A stretch of DNA of 64,000 nucleotides from Desulfovibrio cuneatus DSM 11391 (GCF_000430005.1 NZ_AUCY01000012.1:62001-126000); one strand, 5' to 3'; counted from the first letter of the stretch, positions 16,769 through 26,269 are shown. Numbers and translations are program-made. Notes: generated from the letters alone by a model not told the origin.

Positions 16769-18787
16769 ATGGAAGTAATACTGCGGGGGGTGCGTGGCAG
16801 CATAGCCAACCCTTCATCAGAAACATTGTTTTACGGGGGCCACACAACCTGCATAGAAGTGCGAACCAACGAAGGGGCGCTCATTCTTTTTGATGCAGGT
16901 ACTGGCCTTTTTCAAATGAACAATTATTTGCCTGTTCATAAAGAGTGCCATATCTTTTTTACGCACGCCCATGCCGACCATATTCAGGGGCTATGCTTTT
17001 TCAAGCCTATGCATGACCCGGAATGGACAGTGCACTTATATGCCAGCAAAGCAGTGCAGGAAACTCTCCTTGGTTATCTTGCCGGGCAACTGTTTCCTGT
17101 GCCTTTCCAGAGCTTCAGGGGCAATATTGTTTGGCATGTTGTTGAAGCCGGAAAAATGGTTCAGGTAACCAGTGTGCATGGTACCCCGCAGCAAGGCGTG
17201 CAGGTGGAACCGCTTGCCGCCCACCACCCGGGAGGTGGCTTTGCTTATAAAGTACATGGCGATGAAGGCGTGTTTTTTTACAGCGGAGACCATGAAATTT
17301 CCCCAACTCCTGCTGCCCGTGAGTCTGCCCAGGCCCTTTTACGCGGGGTAGACCTTGCCGTGGTGGACGCCATGTTTGGCAAGGAAGATTACCAGCCGGA
17401 CTGGGGCCATTCCATGTGGGAAGAATGGGTTGCCAGCGCGGAAGTTGCTGGCGTGGGTTGCCTTGTGCTTTCACACCATGAACCCACGCGCAGCGACCGT
17501 GTTCTGGATCAGTTGCAGCACAAGTTGCAACGCATGGAAAAGCCCGGCGGGCCCAAGCTGCTGGTTGCTAAAGAAGGGGACCGCTTTTTCCCCCCCCAGG
17601 TGCCAACCTTTGTGGCCCAGCCAAGTGACTGGCTTCCCCTGTTTTTAGACAGTCTTTCCCGCTACCGGGAAGAAAGCAGCATTCTTGACCGTATTTTGGC
17701 CAAAAGCCGGGAAGTTACCGGGGCAGATGCAGGCACAGTGTTTGTGGCAGAGGGCAATGAACTTGTTTTCGCTTACACCCACAACGACAGCCTGTTTTCA
17801 GTAGACACAGCTTACAAGCATGCCTATTCAACCCTGCGCATTCCCCTTTCCATGGAATCTATTGCGGGCTACACCGCCATTACAGGCACGGTGCTGAACC
17901 TGCCAGACGTGCGTCAATTGCCAAAAAACGTGCCCTACGCCTTTAACAACACGTTTGATAACAGCACAGGCTACCGCACCCAGTCTGTGTTATGCGTGCC
18001 ATTTTACCACATGGGCGGGGAAATTGCCGGGGTGTTGCAGCTTATTAACAGTCACGATTCCCACACAGGCAAGGTTTGCCCGTTTTCCCCCGGTTCAGAA
18101 CAGTATGTGAAGTTGCTTGCCAGGGAAGCCCGCAACATTCTGGAACGCGGTTCGCTGTTGCGTAAGCATATTTACCGCATGCTGCACATGGCCGCTTCCC
18201 ATGACCCTGCGGAAACAGGGCCCCATGCAGAACGTGTGGGTGCCATTGCGGCAGAGCTTTATCAGGTGTGGGGCAACAGGCAGGGCATAAGCCTTGATAA
18301 AATACGCTATGAAAAAAGCTGCATTCGCCTTGCCGCCATGCTGCACGACGTGGGCAAAGTAGGGGTAAGCGACCTTATTCTGAAAAAACCGGCAAGCCTT
18401 ACAGATGATGAATTTACGGTAATGCGCAGGCACACCACCATGGGGGCTGCCATTTTGTACCCTTCCGGGGAAGACATTGCCGACATGGCCTATGAAATTG
18501 CCTTGCACCACCACCAAAAATGGGACGGCACAGGGTATGCGGGGGGAGAAGGCCATGGCAAACTGGTAGGGGAAGCAATTCCTTTGCCAGCCCGCATAAC
18601 GGCCCTTTCCGATGTGTTTGACGCCCTTGTTTCCCCCAGGTGCTATAAAAAAGCCTGGCCGTTTGATAACGCCATGAACCTTATTCGTGATGAGTCCGGA
18701 AAGCACTTTGACCCGGCACTGGTGGATTGCATGGAAGAGGTATATGCGTTGTTGCCTATGATATATACTCGTTTCCCCGACAGCTAA
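16769..18787 (+). CDS. metallo-beta-lactamase-fold / GAF / HD-GYP fusion protein
   Basis: Predicted cytoplasmic signalling enzyme of 672 aa with three domains. Residues 1 to about 280 form a metallo-beta-lactamase fold with the metal motif HAHADH at 66-71, later His at HHPGGG, Asp in SGDHE and His in SHHEP. This is the RNase Z/PhnP/phosphodiesterase-like class. Residues about 305-455 form a GAF sensor domain. Residues about 470-665 are an HD-GYP domain with HD at 526-527 (HDVGKVG), HHH at 580-582 and GTGYA at 587-591, where GYP is usual. HD-GYP domains hydrolyse cyclic di-GMP. The ATG at 16769 has GGAG upstream. Two different phosphodiesterase-type folds in one chain is unusual. The substrate of the N-terminal domain is unknown. 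Confidence 0.88.
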   Translation: MEVILRGVRGSIANPSSETLFYGGHTTCIEVRTNEGALILFDAGTGLFQMNNYLPVHKECHIFFTHAHADHIQGLCFFKPMHDPEWTVHLYASKAVQETLLGYLAGQLFPVPFQSFRGNIVWHVVEAGKMVQVTSVHGTPQQGVQVEPLAAHHPGGGFAYKVHGDEGVFFYSGDHEISPTPAARESAQALLRGVDLAVVDAMFGKEDYQPDWGHSMWEEWVASAEVAGVGCLVLSHHEPTRSDRVLDQLQHKLQRMEKPGGPKLLVAKEGDRFFPPQVPTFVAQPSDWLPLFLDSLSRYREESSILDRILAKSREVTGADAGTVFVAEGNELVFAYTHNDSLFSVDTAYKHAYSTLRIPLSMESIAGYTAITGTVLNLPDVRQLPKNVPYAFNNTFDNSTGYRTQSVLCVPFYHMGGEIAGVLQLINSHDSHTGKVCPFSPGSEQYVKLLAREARNILERGSLLRKHIYRMLHMAASHDPAETGPHAERVGAIAAELYQVWGNRQGISLDKIRYEKSCIRLAAMLHDVGKVGVSDLILKKPASLTDDEFTVMRRHTTMGAAILYPSGEDIADMAYEIALHHHQKWDGTGYAGGEGHGKLVGEAIPLPARITALSDVFDALVSPRCYKKAWPFDNAMNLIRDESGKHFDPALVDCMEEVYALLPMIYTRFPDS

Positions 18788-18915
18788 AGGAAACGCTGAT
18801 TTATTCCGTTTGGCGACGTTACTTCGCCTTTTTTGAAGCAGTCGAGGACGGAAGAGTCCACTCCTGCTTCAAAAAAAGCTCGTGCCTTGCCAAATGAAAT
18901 AACTACGCGTTTCCC
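18788..18915. repeat. family-A palindromic repeat, full copy (4)
   Basis: AGGAAACGCTGATTTATTCC at the left and ACTACGCGTTTCCC at the right, with an inner pair TTTTTTGAAGCAG/CTGCTTCAAAAAA. It starts one base after the TAA stop of the HD-GYP gene. A half copy lies nearby at 18998-19028. Confidence 0.75.
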
Positions 18916-19061
18916 TTGCGCTATGTAGAGATATGAGCGTGAAAGCACAGTCCCTATTTTTCAGTAAGTTGTAGCTTCCCCGTAAAAAATGTTTACGCCT
19001 AGCCAAACGAAAAAACTGACCACTTCCCATTTATACCCCCTCAACACAGGTGTGCGCACGT

Positions 19062-19802
19062 ATGGAAACAGATGTTTTGCTTTGGTTTGCCGCAGGGTGG
19101 GTATTTGGCGGTTTTGTGAACGGCGTTACCGGGTTTGGGGCAGCCATGGCTGCCATGCCACTGGTTTCACTGGGTATGGGCATGAACATTGCCGTTCCTG
19201 CCAATTCACTTATGGTGCTGGTGGTAAGCCTGTACCAGGGCTGGCGCTACCGCCGCAGTGCTGATTGGGGCCGGGTTATGCCTGTGTTGGTAGGGGCTGT
19301 TCCCGGTGCTTTGTTGGGGAGTTTTGCCTGGCGTGTGTTGCCTGTACAGTATATGCGCCCTGCCTTGGGCCTTTTCTTAATAGCGTATACGTGTTGGGGG
19401 TTTAGCCAAAAGAATGCCCTGGGCACGGTGGTGCGCCGGGGTTGGGGCTATGTGGCAGGTTTTTTTGCCACCACCTTTGGCGCGGCTTTTAGTTTTAATG
19501 GCCCCCCATTGGCTATTTACACCTCCCTTTCCGGCTGGGGAAAAGACGCCAGCAGGGCAGGGCTGGGTGTGTTTTCCGCCACCACCAGCCTGATGATGGT
19601 GCTTGGCCAGGGGCTTGCGGGCATGCACGGGGTGCATACTTTGCTTGCCATGCTGGTGGGTATTCCCGGTGGCCTTGTGGGGGTGTATGCAGGGGTGCGC
19701 GTTTCCCGCAACATGAACAATGCCGTGTACCAACGCCTCTTGTTTTGTTTTATTGGCCTGAGTGGTGCCGTTATTTTTGTGCAGGGCATGCGGGCTTTGT
19801 AA
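19062..19802 (+). CDS. TSUP (TauE/SafE) family permease
   Basis: Membrane protein of 246 aa with about eight hydrophobic segments arranged as two similar halves. The first opens with GGFVNGVTGFGAAMAAMPLV, the second holds AGFFATTFGAAFSFNGPPLA; both are TSUP signature loops. The family exports sulfite, sulfoacetate or related organosulfur anions, which would suit a sulfur-metabolising host, but the substrate here is not shown. The start is uncertain: the ATG at 19062 and an in-frame codon 12 bases earlier both lack a strong ribosome binding site. It stands alone, converging with the glycosyltransferase-like gene. Confidence 0.85.
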   Translation: METDVLLWFAAGWVFGGFVNGVTGFGAAMAAMPLVSLGMGMNIAVPANSLMVLVVSLYQGWRYRRSADWGRVMPVLVGAVPGALLGSFAWRVLPVQYMRPALGLFLIAYTCWGFSQKNALGTVVRRGWGYVAGFFATTFGAAFSFNGPPLAIYTSLSGWGKDASRAGLGVFSATTSLMMVLGQGLAGMHGVHTLLAMLVGIPGGLVGVYAGVRVSRNMNNAVYQRLLFCFIGLSGAVIFVQGMRAL

Positions 19803-19831
19803 GGGGGCTTTTCCGGCAGCATTTCAAATGT

Positions 19832-19866
19832 AAGGCCATTGCAAAATGAAGTTTTGCAATGGCCTT
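19832..19866. terminator. bidirectional hairpin between convergent genes
   Basis: Perfect 15-bp arms AAGGCCATTGCAAAA and TTTTGCAATGGCCTT around a 5-base loop, between the stop codons of the TSUP and glycosyltransferase-like genes. Confidence 0.75.
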
Positions 19867-19874
19867 GCTTTGTA

Positions 19875-21746
19875 TTACTGCCTAGGCCGGAGTGCTTTGC
19901 CACCTGTGCCTAGGAGCTGTGCCATAAGCCCGCCTGGGTCGTGCCGTACCAGGGTACGCAGGAAATCATCTTCTTTCCCTACGGCGCGCGCACTTGCCAG
20001 TGCTTGTTGTGCCAGGCATATGCCCTGGCCCACAAGGAAAAGTTGCAGGCACGTAACGGACTGCTCCAGCAAGTGCCGCCATGTGGGGTGTAGTGGCGGG
20101 ATTTGCTGTTCTGCCTGCGCTGCATGTGCTAACTGCCCAGGCTGACTATGCGCTTTATCCAGCAGCAGAATATGGTAGCCAGGGCACATGTTCACAAAGG
20201 ATGTCAGATGGCGCTGTACCGCAACCGAATGTGGGGCATGTTGGCGGGCCAATAGTAGCCATTCCAGGGCTGTGGTTGCAAGCATGTCCTTTTCAGGCTG
20301 AAAGGAAAAGCCTGCATGCGCAAGGTGCCCGTGTGCCCGTAGCAAGGAAGCCAGGTGAATGCACATTTCTTCGCGTTGGGGAGCGCCTGCACCCCGTTTT
20401 GCCCCCAGGCACAACTGGTAGCGCGTAATTGCATCCACCTGATTTTCCCGCAGGGCCAGGCACATAGCCACGGAAAGTACTGGTAATGAGCTGCCGGGAT
20501 GTTGTGGGGCATCTGTTGCCGCATTGCCCCCCCACTGAAGGGAACGCTCCTGGGCTTGTGCGGTTATCATGGCAGCAAGGGCCAATGCCTCTTGGGTGGT
20601 GTTGCTTTGCTGCACCTGCTGGTGCTTTGCAGCGGTACCAGGGTGTTCTGCCACAGGGGAACTGCCCTTAGGCGCATCATTGCAAGCTGCCGGGGTATCT
20701 TCTGCCAGCAAGCAAATACTCATGGCCATGGCGTTGCCCGCAAGCGTTGCAGCAAGCGGGGAACGTTGCCACACCCCCGCAGCAAGGGCCGCGCCTTGGC
20801 GGGCTGTGTCGGTAGCTGGCAGGTTCACCCTGCCGTTACGCACATGCCAGGCAAGGGCAAGCCAGAGAAGCAGTTTGGCTTCTGGCCCGGTGGCCCTGTT
20901 TTGGGTAAGCCCTGCACCATACTGCAACAGGGAGTGTGCCCGGTGTGCTGGCAAATGCTCTGCCTGCACCCGCAGCCATGCCTTGTGGCCCATGGCTTCT
21001 GCCTGGTTTGGGTGTTGCATGCCCCAGTGAATATGTTCCAGCAGTTCCAAAGCGCTTGTATAGGGCAAATATTCTTTACCGGGGCAAAGCAGGGCGTTTT
21101 GGTCTTCCCCCACCTGGGGGCTCAGCACAAGGCATCCTGCTGCGGCTACTTCCAGCAGCCGGAAGTTCACTTCCCCTGCAATGGTCTCATTGGGTACCAT
21201 GCGGGTGTTGGCATACAGGGCCATCATATCTTGCAGGGTGCCTTCCTGGCTGTGCACAAGGCCACATTGCTGTTGCAGCAATGCTACAAGCCAGGCGCGG
21301 GCGGGGCGTTCTTGGGTAAGGCGTGCCCACAGGGCCAGGGGGTTGCGGCGGTTGGCATGGGGTTGCCAGGGCATGGCCTGTGCCGGGGTGGCAAAGCGCA
21401 GTATTTTTTGGGGTGCCAGGGGGTGGGGCGCCTTGGCAAACAGGGAAATATGCGGGGTAAGCAGGCCATCAAAGAGCAAGGCATAATACTGTTGCCAGTA
21501 ATGGTTCAGGTGGGTGTCTATTGCCCAGAACAGGGTGGGGCAGGCAAGGCCTTCCAGTCCTTGGAGCAAGGTGCGCCTACCCAGGTGTTCTACCTGAATG
21601 AACAGCTCTGGCTCTACCTTGTTGGCTGCAAGAAATTTGGGCAAATGCAACACACCCCCCGGTGAAGCAAGGGGGGCAACCTTGTGCCCGGCGCTTTGCA
21701 GGGCATCCGTGAGGGCTGCTGGTGCATCAAGAAGGCAAATACGCAT
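19875..21746 (-). CDS. glycosyltransferase-like protein, long C-terminal extension
   Basis: A 623-aa cytoplasmic protein. Residues 1 to about 330 resemble GT-B glycosyltransferases of the CgeB/DUF3880 type. The N-terminal Rossmann strand is MRICLLDAPAAL, CPTLFWAIDTHLNHYW matches the known W-x-x-D-x-H region, and the C-terminal motif is NFRLLEVAAAGCLVLSPQVG (family: N-x-R-x-F-E-x-x-A-x-G). Residues about 340-620 are helical and Ala/Gln-rich, like a TPR-type extension. The ATG at 21746 has AGGA upstream; codons 5' of it look non-family. No sugar-nucleotide genes are adjacent. A role in flagellin or surface glycosylation is a guess from the flagellar content of the region. Confidence 0.72.
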   Translation of the reverse strand: MRICLLDAPAALTDALQSAGHKVAPLASPGGVLHLPKFLAANKVEPELFIQVEHLGRRTLLQGLEGLACPTLFWAIDTHLNHYWQQYYALLFDGLLTPHISLFAKAPHPLAPQKILRFATPAQAMPWQPHANRRNPLALWARLTQERPARAWLVALLQQQCGLVHSQEGTLQDMMALYANTRMVPNETIAGEVNFRLLEVAAAGCLVLSPQVGEDQNALLCPGKEYLPYTSALELLEHIHWGMQHPNQAEAMGHKAWLRVQAEHLPAHRAHSLLQYGAGLTQNRATGPEAKLLLWLALAWHVRNGRVNLPATDTARQGAALAAGVWQRSPLAATLAGNAMAMSICLLAEDTPAACNDAPKGSSPVAEHPGTAAKHQQVQQSNTTQEALALAAMITAQAQERSLQWGGNAATDAPQHPGSSLPVLSVAMCLALRENQVDAITRYQLCLGAKRGAGAPQREEMCIHLASLLRAHGHLAHAGFSFQPEKDMLATTALEWLLLARQHAPHSVAVQRHLTSFVNMCPGYHILLLDKAHSQPGQLAHAAQAEQQIPPLHPTWRHLLEQSVTCLQLFLVGQGICLAQQALASARAVGKEDDFLRTLVRHDPGGLMAQLLGTGGKALRPRQ

Positions 21747-21989
21747 GAGTGTTCCTGCTATAACTACCAATAATTGCTGTTTATGGCTGTTGTAAGCCTA
21801 TCGGAATATGGTGGTATTGCAATAGGCGAGGGGTGTGGAATTTTACTCCATATGATTATTGACAATTGTTCCTATAAAACGCATTATTTGAGGGAACATT
21901 GTGTGGGGCATACTGGCTGTGGGTTGTTATTTCAGCCCTGTTGTGTTGCCATGCAGCTATTCTCAATTTTATTCCAAGGAGTAATTCAT

Positions 21990-22160
21990 ATGAAAGACCA
22001 AGTACTTGCCGCCATGGTGAAAGCGGGTAAGCCCGTGCGCCCCGGTGATATTGCCAAAGAACTGGCTGTGGATTCCAAAGACGTGAGCAAAGCCATTGAC
22101 GCCCTGAAAAAAGAAGGGAAAATCCATTCCCCCAAGCGCTGTTTTTACGCCCCTGTGTAA
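21990..22160 (+). CDS. tiny winged-helix DNA-binding protein
   Basis: A 56-aa protein made of almost one domain. The sequence VRPGDIAKELAVDSKDVSKA followed by IDALKKEGKIHSPKRCFY is a winged helix-turn-helix with the recognition helix at about 27-38 and a short wing. The ATG at 21990 has AAGGAG upstream and a strong terminator follows, so it is an independent transcription unit. The family is seen as a stand-alone small regulator; its target is unknown. It could also be a DprA- or MarR-like wing fragment, but the clean start and stop argue for a full gene. Confidence 0.8.
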   Translation: MKDQVLAAMVKAGKPVRPGDIAKELAVDSKDVSKAIDALKKEGKIHSPKRCFYAPV

Positions 22161-22210
22161 AGGAGGCAAGCGATTTTCCGCTTAACAGCGGTATGCTTGT
22201 GTAATGGTTT

Positions 22211-22250
22211 GGCTGGTTATTTTGCTCATGGCAGAATAACCAGCCTTTTT
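22211..22250 (+). terminator. rho-independent terminator of the winged-helix gene
   Basis: GGCTGGTTATT (22211-22221) pairs with AATAACCAGCC (22235-22245), followed by TTTTT. Confidence 0.9.
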
Positions 22251-22455
22251 GTTGGCGCACATGGCTTTTTCAGGAAACAAAGGAATGGAGAGTGTGTTTC
22301 CCTCTTGATGATTCAGGTCATGAGGCGTACTATGGGCGCACGCTTGGGGAAGAGTTGCTTTGCCGTTGCAAAGTTCATGGGTTGCACCGCCGGTTCCCCA
22401 CCGGGTGCGCCGCAACGTGGCCCAATTTTGTTCTGGGCCAGTAAATGAGTCGTTC

Positions 22456-24285
22456 ATGCTTCAGTGGGATATGCTTATTGCCCTGCTTACCCTGGCAGGA
22501 GCCGTAGGGTTATTGGTAAGCAACCGCTTACGCAATGACGTAGTGGCTGTTCTTGTTATTCTTACCCTGATGATTTCCGGCGTGCTGGACACAAGCGAGG
22601 CTCTTTCCGGCTTTTCCAGCAGCGCTGTTATTATTATTGCCTGTATGTTTATTGTGGGCAAGGCCATTACCCACACGGGCATTGCCCAGCGCGTGGGTGA
22701 AGGCATTATTCGTTACGGCGGCACCAATGAAAAGCGGTTGCTTGCCATGATTATGGGGGCAGCCGCCACTGTGGGGGCCTTTATGAGCTCCACAGCCACC
22801 GCCGCTATTTTTACCCCCATTACCCTGAATGTGGCGGAAAAAGCCAACCTGAACCACAAGCGCCTGCTGTTGCCCCTGGCGGCGGCGGCCCTTATTAGTG
22901 GTATGATGACTCTGGTGGCCACCACCGCCAACGTTGTTACCAACGGGGCCTTGCGGGAGCAGGGGGTTGAATCGCTTTCGTTTTTCAGCTTTACCCCGTT
23001 TGGGGTGGTTACGCTGCTGCTGGCCATTGGCTTTATGGTGCTGTTTGGGCAGAACATGCTGGCCCCCAAGGGCAGCAAGGTGGAACGCAAAAAAGAACCG
23101 TGCATAGACGACCTGTTGCAATACCACCAGCTTGATCAGTTTGAATACTTGCTGCGGGTGCCTGCCCATTCCGACCTGGTGGACAGAACCCTGGCCCGTG
23201 TACAGTTGAATGCCCGCTACCACATTATTTTGCTGGCCGTACAAAGCGGGGAACACAACAGAAGAGCCCCCATTACCTCGGCCCGGCCAGAGCGGGTGTT
23301 TCTTTCCGGTGATTTGCTTATGGTTATTGGCAAGCCGGAAAATGTAATGGCCTTTGCGGAGCGCTTTTCCCTGCACACCGTTTCCGCCAGTGCTGGCTTG
23401 CGCCGCTCGTTTTTTCAGGTGGTGGGCATTGCGGAAGTGATGCTGAACCCGGATTCGTCACTTATCGGTAAGTCATTGAAAGAAACCCAGTTCCAAACCT
23501 TGTTCCAGAGCATGGTGCTGGGGGTGCGGCGCAAGGGCCAAACCATTACCGAAAACATTACGGACCTGCCCTTGAAGTTTGGCGACGTGCTGCTGGTGTG
23601 TGGGGCCTGGAAGAATATTCTGCGCCTGGAACAAAACCGCGACCAGTACCTGCTGCTTACCTTGCCCCAGGACCATAAGGAAGTGGTGCCCTTCCGGCAT
23701 AAGGAAAAAACGGCACTCATCATTCTTGCCATTATGATAAGCCTGATGGTGTTCAACGTGCTGCCCCCGGTCACCGCCATTCTTACGGGCACAGCGGCCT
23801 TGCTGCTTTCGCGCTGCGTGCCCCTGAACTCCATTTATAATGTAGTAGACTGGCAAACCATTGTGATGATTGGCGGCATCTTGCCCCTGGCTGTGGCCTT
23901 GCAAAAAACCGGGGTTATTCCCGTGGTAACAACATGGTTTGTTGCTACCTTTGCCACAGTGAACCCGCTGGTGGTGCTCACCTGCCTGTTCCTGTTCACC
24001 GTACTCATGGGCAGCTTTATTTCCAACTCCGCTGTGGCGGTACTGCTTGCCCCCATGGCGGTGGATGCCGGCATGAAGCTGGACATTAGCCCCCAGGCCT
24101 GCGCCATGGTTGTGGCTATTGCCTGCTCCGCCTCCTTCATTTCTCCCTTCGGCTCCCCTGTGAACATGGTGGTGCGTGAACCCGGCGGCTATGCCGTGAA
24201 AGACTACGTGAAGGTGGGGGTGCCCCTGCTGGGGCTTTCCCTGGTGGCAACGCTGTTTTTGTGCTGGTTGATGTATTTGAAGTAG
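22456..24285 (+). CDS. SLC13/DASS-type permease with two RCK-C domains
   Basis: Anion:sodium symporter of 609 aa. Hydrophobic segments fill residues 1-190 and 420-609. Between them lie two soluble TrkA_C (RCK_C) domains at about 210-290 and 305-390, recognisable by the repeated pattern of L-x-G-D-x-L-L-V-x-G (for example LPLKFGDVLLVCGAW). This architecture is typical of bacterial sulfate or dicarboxylate carriers. The motif SNSAVAVLLAPMA and the SPFGSPVN loop match the SLC13 SNT/P signatures. The start at 22456 is chosen because the hydrophobic N-terminus begins there; no strong ribosome binding site is visible. A structured leader precedes it (TGGCCCA/TGGGCCA hairpin at 22418-22440). Confidence 0.88.
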   Translation: MLQWDMLIALLTLAGAVGLLVSNRLRNDVVAVLVILTLMISGVLDTSEALSGFSSSAVIIIACMFIVGKAITHTGIAQRVGEGIIRYGGTNEKRLLAMIMGAAATVGAFMSSTATAAIFTPITLNVAEKANLNHKRLLLPLAAAALISGMMTLVATTANVVTNGALREQGVESLSFFSFTPFGVVTLLLAIGFMVLFGQNMLAPKGSKVERKKEPCIDDLLQYHQLDQFEYLLRVPAHSDLVDRTLARVQLNARYHIILLAVQSGEHNRRAPITSARPERVFLSGDLLMVIGKPENVMAFAERFSLHTVSASAGLRRSFFQVVGIAEVMLNPDSSLIGKSLKETQFQTLFQSMVLGVRRKGQTITENITDLPLKFGDVLLVCGAWKNILRLEQNRDQYLLLTLPQDHKEVVPFRHKEKTALIILAIMISLMVFNVLPPVTAILTGTAALLLSRCVPLNSIYNVVDWQTIVMIGGILPLAVALQKTGVIPVVTTWFVATFATVNPLVVLTCLFLFTVLMGSFISNSAVAVLLAPMAVDAGMKLDISPQACAMVVAIACSASFISPFGSPVNMVVREPGGYAVKDYVKVGVPLLGLSLVATLFLCWLMYLK

Positions 24286-24306
24286 CAAGAGTCTTTGCTG
24301 AAACAA

Positions 24307-24346
24307 AAGGCCTGCCCCAGTATTCCTGGAGCAGGCCTTATTTTTT
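24307..24346 (+). terminator. rho-independent terminator, SLC13 permease gene
   Basis: AAGGCCTGC pairs with GCAGGCCTT, with CAG/CTG continuing inside, followed by ATTTTTT. It lies between convergent genes and may serve both. Confidence 0.88.
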
Positions 24347-24371
24347 GCCGAAGGTATGGTCAAAATCTTGT

Positions 24372-25538
24372 CTAGCCTAGAATAATGTGCGGCACAAAGC
24401 GGGAAAGATTGCCTGTAATGGGGGTAGCGTCTTCACGTATGCCAATGCCGCAGGCGGTATTGTTCACCACCCAGCTACCAACAACGGGGCCAAAGCCATC
24501 CATGTGCGGGGGCGGGCACAGCAGTTGCCCAATGGCCCCTTCCTTGCCGTAGTCGCCCCCGGTGCGCATGGCTTCTTCATGGTTGCGGTACAGCACAATG
24601 TTGGCGCCCTCGCGGGAGAACAGCGGCTTCACGGCATAGTCCGGGTAAGGGGCTTTGGTGCGCTCTGAATGGAACCAGGCAGGCAGCAGGTTGGGGTGGT
24701 TGGGGTAGCGTTCCCACAGCAAGGGCAGAATACCCTTGTTGGAGAGCACCATTTTCCAGGCAGGTTCCAGGAACATGGTGTCGCAGGTGAGCAGGTGGGG
24801 GGCGTACCCTTCATTCACCATAAATTCCCAGGGGTACAGCTTGAACAGCCAGTGAATGGGCACGTCTTCCGCGTCCACAAAGTTGCCGTTGCCGTCCACG
24901 CCAATATCTTCCACAAACACATGCCGGGTGCGAAAGCCCGCCTGTTCGGCACAGTCGCGCACATAGGTGGCGGTGGCCAGGTCTTCTGCCGTGTCTTTTA
25001 CGCAGGTGGCATGCAACAGCCCTGTGGGGCACAGGGGCAGCATACCTTCAAAGGCCGCAATGAGCGTTTCCTGAATGGAGTTGAACTGGTCGGCGTCGGC
25101 TGGCACAATGCCTGTGCGGCGCGCTTCTTCCAGCCATTGCCACTGGAAGTAGGCGGCCTCAAACAGGGCTGTGGGGGTGTCTGCGTTATATTCATAAAGC
25201 TTGGCAGGGCCGGTGCCGTCGTAGGCAAAGTCAAAGCGCCCGTAAAGGGTGGGCTCTTTGTTCTGCCAGCTTTCCCGCACCATGGGCTGCACCTTGGGGG
25301 GAATGGCCAGCATGTCCATAAGGGCACTGCTTTGCACCACTTCATCTACCAGGGCAAGGCACATGTCTGCCAGTTCCTGGGTGGGGTCTTCCAGGTCGTT
25401 TTCTATTTGCTCCAGGGTAAACTGGTAGCAAACCGACTCATCCCAGTACAGTTTGCCGTCCACATGGTGGAAAATGAAGCCGTCGGCCTCTGCCTTGGCT
25501 TCCCACCCTTCCCGCGGGGGTATTGTTGTGCGAATCAT
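24372..25538 (-). CDS. ygiC: glutathionylspermidine synthase-like ATP-grasp protein (YgiC/YjfC)
   Basis: 388 aa, equal to E. coli YgiC. It carries the family pattern YWDESVCYQFTLEQIENDLE near residue 30, GRFDFAYDGTGPAKLYEYNAD near 100 (ATP-grasp substrate loop), and KPLFSREGANIVLYRNHE near 315, which forms the ATP site. Relatives of the synthetase half of Gss ligate a peptide to an amine; for YgiC the substrate is not known and it lacks the amidase half. It overlaps the ygiB-like gene by ATGA at 25535-25538, the same pairing as in E. coli, so the two products probably work together at the envelope. Confidence 0.93.
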   Translation of the reverse strand: MIRTTIPPREGWEAKAEADGFIFHHVDGKLYWDESVCYQFTLEQIENDLEDPTQELADMCLALVDEVVQSSALMDMLAIPPKVQPMVRESWQNKEPTLYGRFDFAYDGTGPAKLYEYNADTPTALFEAAYFQWQWLEEARRTGIVPADADQFNSIQETLIAAFEGMLPLCPTGLLHATCVKDTAEDLATATYVRDCAEQAGFRTRHVFVEDIGVDGNGNFVDAEDVPIHWLFKLYPWEFMVNEGYAPHLLTCDTMFLEPAWKMVLSNKGILPLLWERYPNHPNLLPAWFHSERTKAPYPDYAVKPLFSREGANIVLYRNHEEAMRTGGDYGKEGAIGQLLCPPPHMDGFGPVVGSWVVNNTACGIGIREDATPITGNLSRFVPHIILG

Positions 25539-26269
25539 GAGCCGCTGCTTGTACCGTAGCTGGAGCTGCTGCCAAACCCACTGCGCGAAGAGGTGGTGCC
25601 CCGTGCCACAACGGGCTTTGCCGTGCTTTGAAAGCCTTTGCGAATGCCCGTGCCGGGGTTGCCTACGCGGCCTGCGGCGTCTGGCTTTACCACGTCGCCC
25701 GTGGCAGTACGAAAGGAGGTGCCGCCAGCAGCAGCGGTGCCACCGGCCTGGGGCTTGTCACGGAACAGGGGCTGGGAGCCCTGGAACATGCCACCACCGC
25801 TAAGCATGCGGCCCATCATGAAGCCTGCCATAAGGGGCATCCAGCTGCCTCCGCTTTGGTAGGCACTGTTTTGGGTAAGCTGTTGGGGGGCTGTGCCGTT
25901 TTGGCTGGCACCTGCTGGCGCAGTTCCGGCTAGGCCCACTGCTTCTGCCGCATTGTTCACTGTTTGGTCCACGGCTTGTGCCGCGCTGGTTACAGCCTGC
26001 CCCAGGGGGTTGTCGCCGCAATTGCCAGCACCAAAGTTTTGTTCACAGTCGGCCAGGCTGGTAAACTTGGGGGTTTGGGCAAGGGCCAGCTTAAATTCTT
26101 CTTCGCACTGGGCGTCGGTAAAGGCGCCACTGCGTATGCATTCGCCCACAGTGGAAAATGTGCGAAATTCTTCTTTTTGTTCTGCTTCGGGTTCATTGGA
26201 ACACCCCAGGCCGCCAAGGGCAAGGGATGTCATGAGTACAAGCGAAAGAGATTTAGGGCATTTTTTCAT
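25535..26269 (-). CDS. ygiB: YgiB/DUF1190 family lipoprotein
   Basis: 244-aa exported protein. The signal peptide ends in a lipobox-like ALGGLGC. The mature N-terminus has the DUF1190 pattern of paired Cys: VGECIRSGAFTDAQCEEEF, then LADCEQNFGAGNCG. The rest is Gly, Ser, Ala and Gln-rich and looks disordered. The ATG at 26269 has GAGG upstream, unlike an earlier in-frame Met. It is coupled to ygiC. Its role is not known; a cell-envelope function is inferred. Confidence 0.85.
   Translation of the reverse strand: MKKCPKSLSLVLMTSLALGGLGCSNEPEAEQKEEFRTFSTVGECIRSGAFTDAQCEEEFKLALAQTPKFTSLADCEQNFGAGNCGDNPLGQAVTSAAQAVDQTVNNAAEAVGLAGTAPAGASQNGTAPQQLTQNSAYQSGGSWMPLMAGFMMGRMLSGGGMFQGSQPLFRDKPQAGGTAAAGGTSFRTATGDVVKPDAAGRVGNPGTGIRKGFQSTAKPVVARGTTSSRSGFGSSSSYGTSSGS

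Noticed and set aside
20499-21665. Plus-strand frame of 388 codons opposite the glycosyltransferase-like gene
   Set aside because: Rich in Cys, Gly and Gln with no family resemblance; the minus-strand frame has a ribosome binding site and GT-B motifs.
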